Assembly (NCBI GenBank): GCA_026122225.1
Contig: JANEZZ010001866.1
Coordinates: 1,364,001 to 1,428,000 of the forward strand
Length of the DNA: 64,000 nt
Reading direction: 5' to 3'
Source of the DNA: Heloderma charlesbogerti
Lineage: Eukaryota; Chordata; Lepidosauria; Squamata; Helodermatidae
Below, piece after piece: positions 60,911 to 64,000 of the stretch; the stretch's first letter is position 1; the number at the start of each line of letters is the position of its first letter. The position numbers were made by a program, and so were the translations under genes. Under the pieces are notes generated by a model. That model was not told where the DNA came from, searched no databases, and worked only from the letters and a program-made list of their open reading frames with translations.

Positions 60911-61022
60911 CCTTCTCAAACCTGGTGCCTTCCAGATGTTTTAGGCTACAACTCACATCATCACTGACCATTGGCCGTGCTGACTGGGGCTGATAGGAGT
61001 TGACGTCCAACATGTCTGGAGT
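60911..61022. mobile_element. Hairpin MITE, truncated at its right end
   Basis: agccttctcaaacctggtgc, cttccagatgttttaggcta and caactcacatcatcactgac are inverted in gataggagttgacgtccaac and atgtctggag. The right terminus is missing where the Tc1 remnant begins. Confidence 0.65.
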
Positions 61023-61895
61023 ACGTAAGTAATGGAACAAACCAACATCATTTCAAACTTAAGGATCGCCTTTAATACCTGGATGAAAATCCTTTGCAGT
61101 CAATGACTGCCTGAAGTCTGGAACCCATGGACATGACCAAATGCTGAGTTTCCTCCCTTGAGATGCTTTGCCAGGCCTTTACTGCAGCTGCCTTCAGCTG
61201 CTGCTAGTTTGTGGGTCTTTCTGCCTTCAGTCTTGTCTTCAGCAAGTGAAAAGCATGCTCTGTTGGGTGGAGATCAGGTGACTGACTTGGCCATTGCAGA
61301 ACATCCCACTTCTTTGCCTGGAGAAACTCTTGGGTAGCTTCTGCTGTATGTTTGGGGTCATTATCCATCCGCAATATGAAGTGGCGTCCTATCAGTTTGG
61401 CAGCATTCGGCTGAATCTGAGCAGAAAGTATAGCCCTACACACTTCAGAATTCATCCCGCTGCTTTTATCAGCAGTCGGGTCATCAATAAACACCAGTGA
61501 CTTCACTCGCATAGACACCTCTTTGGACCTCATGTTGGGGGTTCCAGTGAACAGCTACCAAATGCAAATGTAACACTCAGAGCCACTGCCAGGCCTTTTA
61601 TCTGCTTGATTGATTCATGGGGCACCCAGGAAACAGGCCACACCTGGCCATGCAGCTGCTTGTCAGCCATTCGTTCCATTACTTATGAGCCCCCAACGAT
61701 GGGTGTGTGTGTCTGCCACTGGCTGTCCTTCTGCATGGTTAGTGCCCCACTTTGTCAAACCCCTTGAATTACAGCTGGAAGTCCTGTCTTCACTCCCATC
61801 TGGGTGTGTTTCCTTTCAACTTCAATGTGGTGGTGTACAGAGGCCAACTGCCAAAACAGTTATCCTTGTTCCAATATTTCTGGCCCTGACTGTAT
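61023..61895 (-). mobile_element. Tc1/mariner-type DNA transposon, broken
   Basis: The right end reads, inverted, tacagtcagggccagaaata, a typical Tc1 terminus followed by TA. A 13-base inverted pair, taagtaatggaac at 61026-61038 and gttccattactta at 61675-61687, marks inner repeats. The outer left terminus is absent. The transposase gene inside lacks its N-terminal part, so an internal deletion is likely near 61540-61610. Confidence 0.8.
61071..61533 (-). pseudogene. Tc1-type transposase remnant (C-terminal catalytic part)
   Basis: On the minus strand the frame from 61533 reads MRVKSLVFIDDPTAD, HFILRMDNDPKHTAEATQEF and LQWPSQSPDLHPTEHAFHLL. It holds the second Asp and the final Glu region of the DDE triad (MDNDPKHT ... 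SPDLxPxE). A TAG at 61206-61204 interrupts; the same frame then continues through AAAVKAW-like and MSMGSRLQ-like sequence to a stop near 61071. The first catalytic Asp and the DNA-binding half are missing. Confidence 0.85.
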
Positions 61896-61914
61896 ATCAC
61901 TGGCTGTGGACCAG

Positions 61915-62305
61915 AATCAGAATCTTAGAGTAGGAGGGGGCCATTTAGGCCATCGAGTCAAACCCCCTGCTCAGTGCAGGAATCCAGTTTAAAGCATCTC
62001 TGCTTGAAGACCCCCAGCGACCGAGAGCCCACCACCTCCCTAGGCAGCTGGTTCCATGGTCTGACAACTCTGACCATTAGGATGTTCATCCAAAATCTGC
62101 CTTCCTATAACCTCAGCCCGTTGTTTCATGTCCTTCATGCTTGGATAATAGAGAACAGGTTGCGGCCCTTTTCTATGTCATATCCCCACACAGACTCCTC
62201 TGCTCAAGACTAAACACACCCAGTTCCTTCAATCTGTCCTCATAGGGCTGAGTTGCTAGTCCCCTGATCATTTTTGTTGCCCTTCTAAATAGCAAAATAG
62301 TATAC
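61915..62305 (-). mobile_element. CR1 LINE 3' region, antisense
   Basis: It begins agaatcagaatcttagagta (inverse of the CR1 3' end) and reads aaccccctgctcagtgcagg, gcctctgcttgaag-like text, cacctccctaggcagctggt and caatctgtcctcatagggct. The C run at 62305-62316 follows. Confidence 0.75.
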
Positions 62306-63059
62306 CCCCCCCCCCACGAGTACCAGGTACTGGAGACCAAGGGGGAGGGGAGGGTTTTGACTCCATTCCCTGCTTGTGAGTTTCCCGGAGGCATCCAGCT
62401 GGCTGCTGTGGGAAAAGGGAAGCTGGATTAGCGTGACCACGTAGGGCTCTCCTCCTCATTCTCACATTGAGTTGACTTCATCGCCGACGGCTCTGTTGCT
62501 AGCTATTCACAATGATAGCCAAAGGCGGAACCTCCGTAGATCCAGACTGACCAGAAGACAGAGCTGGATTGCATTTGCTACTGAGACCCCTGGATGTGGC
62601 TTTGACACACCCGCTCCTCTTCGGCGAAGACAGATGGAACATGGATAATGAGTGGAATAAACGGAGCCGTTCACTTCTAGGTCAGGGGGTCCAGCTCAGC
62701 TCTGGGTGGTGGTGACAAGAAGTCATTAGCACTGATGGCTGACACCGTCGAAGGACTGGGGTGCGGCGGGGTGGGAGAGCCTCCATCAGCAGGGCCTCGT
62801 GGACGAGGGCTTCTCACTGTGCAGGTTACTGCTGCTAAGTGGCAGCTTCTGGAGAGAGGCCAAAGAGGACCCTGGAGAAGGAGCATCATCTGCAATACTC
62901 CCCAGCCACAGGAGAGAGGGGTGGTGGAGGGGGAGCAGCGCTTTGTGGCTGGCTGCCGTTTGAGAGGCTCCCCTTGTCCTGCTCTTGAAGAAGACAGTGT
63001 CGTCTTAGAGCTGTCGGACCAGGGTCCACCAATCAAATAATTTAAATTGTTGTTCATGC
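62306..63059. other. Intergenic, origin unclear
   Basis: 62335-62420 is a fragment of the LINE 3' end type (gcttgtgagtttcccggagg). 62520-63050 has open frames on both strands (126 codons on the minus strand) that I do not recognise; it is probably the unconserved body of a retroelement whose tail follows. Confidence 0.35.
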
Positions 63060-63355
63060 ATTTTTGCCCCCACTCTTCAGCCAGAAAGGCTCCCGAAGCA
63101 GCTCACATGAGAACATTTTAGCTTTCTAAATTTTTATCTTTGCTGTTTTAAATCTGTATTTTAAACTCCTGTACTGCTGCTAGGTTTTATTGTGGTTGTA
63201 TTGTTATATTGTGGTTTTAATGTTCTATATTTTTTAAACTGTTTTATTGTGTGTTGTTTGGTTTTAGTTTTTGTGAACCGCCCAGAGAGCTTCGGCTATT
63301 GGGCGGTATAGAAATGAAATAAATAAATAAATAAAATAAATAAATAAAACAACCG
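63060..63355 (+). repeat. Retroelement 3' end with (aaat)n tail
   Basis: A T-rich segment then gaaccgcccagagagcttcg, gctattgggcggtatagaaa and taaataaataaataaaataa. This tail is common at the ends of reptile LINEs and dependent SINEs; a degraded relative is at 11020-11220. Confidence 0.65.
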
Positions 63356-64000
63356 AGGCAGTCCTTGCCCGCAGGCTTACAATCTAAAAGACGGGATGAG
63401 AAAGGAAAATGTGATCGGGAAGGAAGAGGAACACAAGCAAACTCAGGCACAAGTTCTTAACGTGACAAAGCTCTTCTGGAAACGGTTCAGGAGCGAGAAC
63501 GAGTCTGGGAATTAAAAATTCATCCGGGGAAGGGAAGGGAGGAAGAGAGTGGATTCCTTCAGCTGGGGCGGGGCGGGGCAGGAGGAGAAAAACGAATGGG
63601 GAGAATCATTCCCACTAGCCCAGCCAGGATGGCTAATGATTAGGAATTCTGGATGTTGCAGTCTAAAATATTTGGAGGACATCACGTTGAGGAAGGCTGT
63701 CCTTGTTGCTCATGGGATCTGAGAGAGGAGGATTACGGTTGGGGCGGGGGGTCCAGATAAGAAGGAGGTACTGTTACTGGGTGATTCTTCTGCCCACATG
63801 AGAGATATTCAACCGGTTCTGGGCGGGGGCTGCACTCCCACAAAGGATCCGCTTGTAGTTTGGGGGTGCTCTTAGATCCAGCACCACCATTAGAGGTACA
63901 GGTGACCTCGGTGACACGGAGTGCCTTTTATCAGCCTAGGCTGATATACTAGCTACGATCCTATCTGGGCAGAGATAGCCTAGCTAGACTTATCCACACT
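63356..64000. other. Intergenic end of window
   Basis: 63360-63445 is a retroelement fragment (caggcttacaatctaaaaga). 63620-63705 is half of a hairpin MITE (cccagccaggatggctaatg, aggaattctggatgttgcag). Beyond it nothing is recognised. Confidence 0.4.

Noticed and set aside
62677..63057. 126-codon minus-strand frame and a + strand frame in the same place
   Set aside because: No similarity recognised; base composition and the adjacent retroelement tail suggest noncoding repeat sequence.
55736..64000. Search for the 5' end of a neighbouring gene (CORO1C or DAO would be expected near SSH1 by mammalian synteny)
   Set aside because: I found no matching coding exon on either strand in the downstream flank or in 1-719.

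Overview
The window is one vertebrate gene locus. It carries a complete, apparently functional Slingshot protein phosphatase 1 gene (SSH1, cofilin phosphatase) on the + strand, from the start codon at 1042 to the stop codon at 46180, in 15 coding exons. I assembled the exons by splice signals, reading phase and similarity to known SSH1. The predicted protein is 1067 residues. Its catalytic Cys falls at residue 393, the same number as in human SSH1. A squamate reptile (lizard or snake) is the most likely source. The reasons are two long BovB (RTE-clade) LINE copies, CR1 LINE 3' ends ending in ATTCTATG-type repeats, abundant tRNA-derived SINEs, and many short hairpin DNA transposons. That assignment is inference, not proof.

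Layout: 1-719 is upstream sequence with repeat-like pieces. About 720-1270 is a GC-rich, CpG-rich promoter island holding the 5' UTR and exon 1. Intron 1 (1111-9161) starts with a degenerate pyrimidine-rich tandem array that is interrupted by BovB copy 1 (1988-5200). Intron 2 (9203-26138) is the longest and holds CR1/L2-like LINE pieces, SINEs and hAT-type MITEs. Exons 3-11 (26139-34145) encode the SSH-N region, the DEK_C-like segment and the start of the phosphatase domain. Intron 12 (35722-40126) is mostly BovB copy 2 (36043-39248), a young copy with one frameshift and a clean 11-bp target-site duplication. Exon 13 carries the phosphatase signature HCKMGVSR. Exons 14 and 15 encode the long regulatory tail with the 14-3-3 and F-actin related motifs.

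Downstream of the stop codon there is a long, repeat-poor stretch (46181 to about 51.0 or 51.8 kb) that probably contains the 3' UTR. From 52.2 kb to the end the sequence is intergenic and repeat-rich. It includes a 922-bp hAT-type element inserted cleanly in a LINE fragment (8-bp duplication at both ends) and a broken Tc1-type transposon. I see no second host protein-coding gene, no RNA gene that I can support, and no CRISPR or prokaryotic-type system. The most interesting observations concern transposable elements and one non-canonical GC-AG intron in SSH1.
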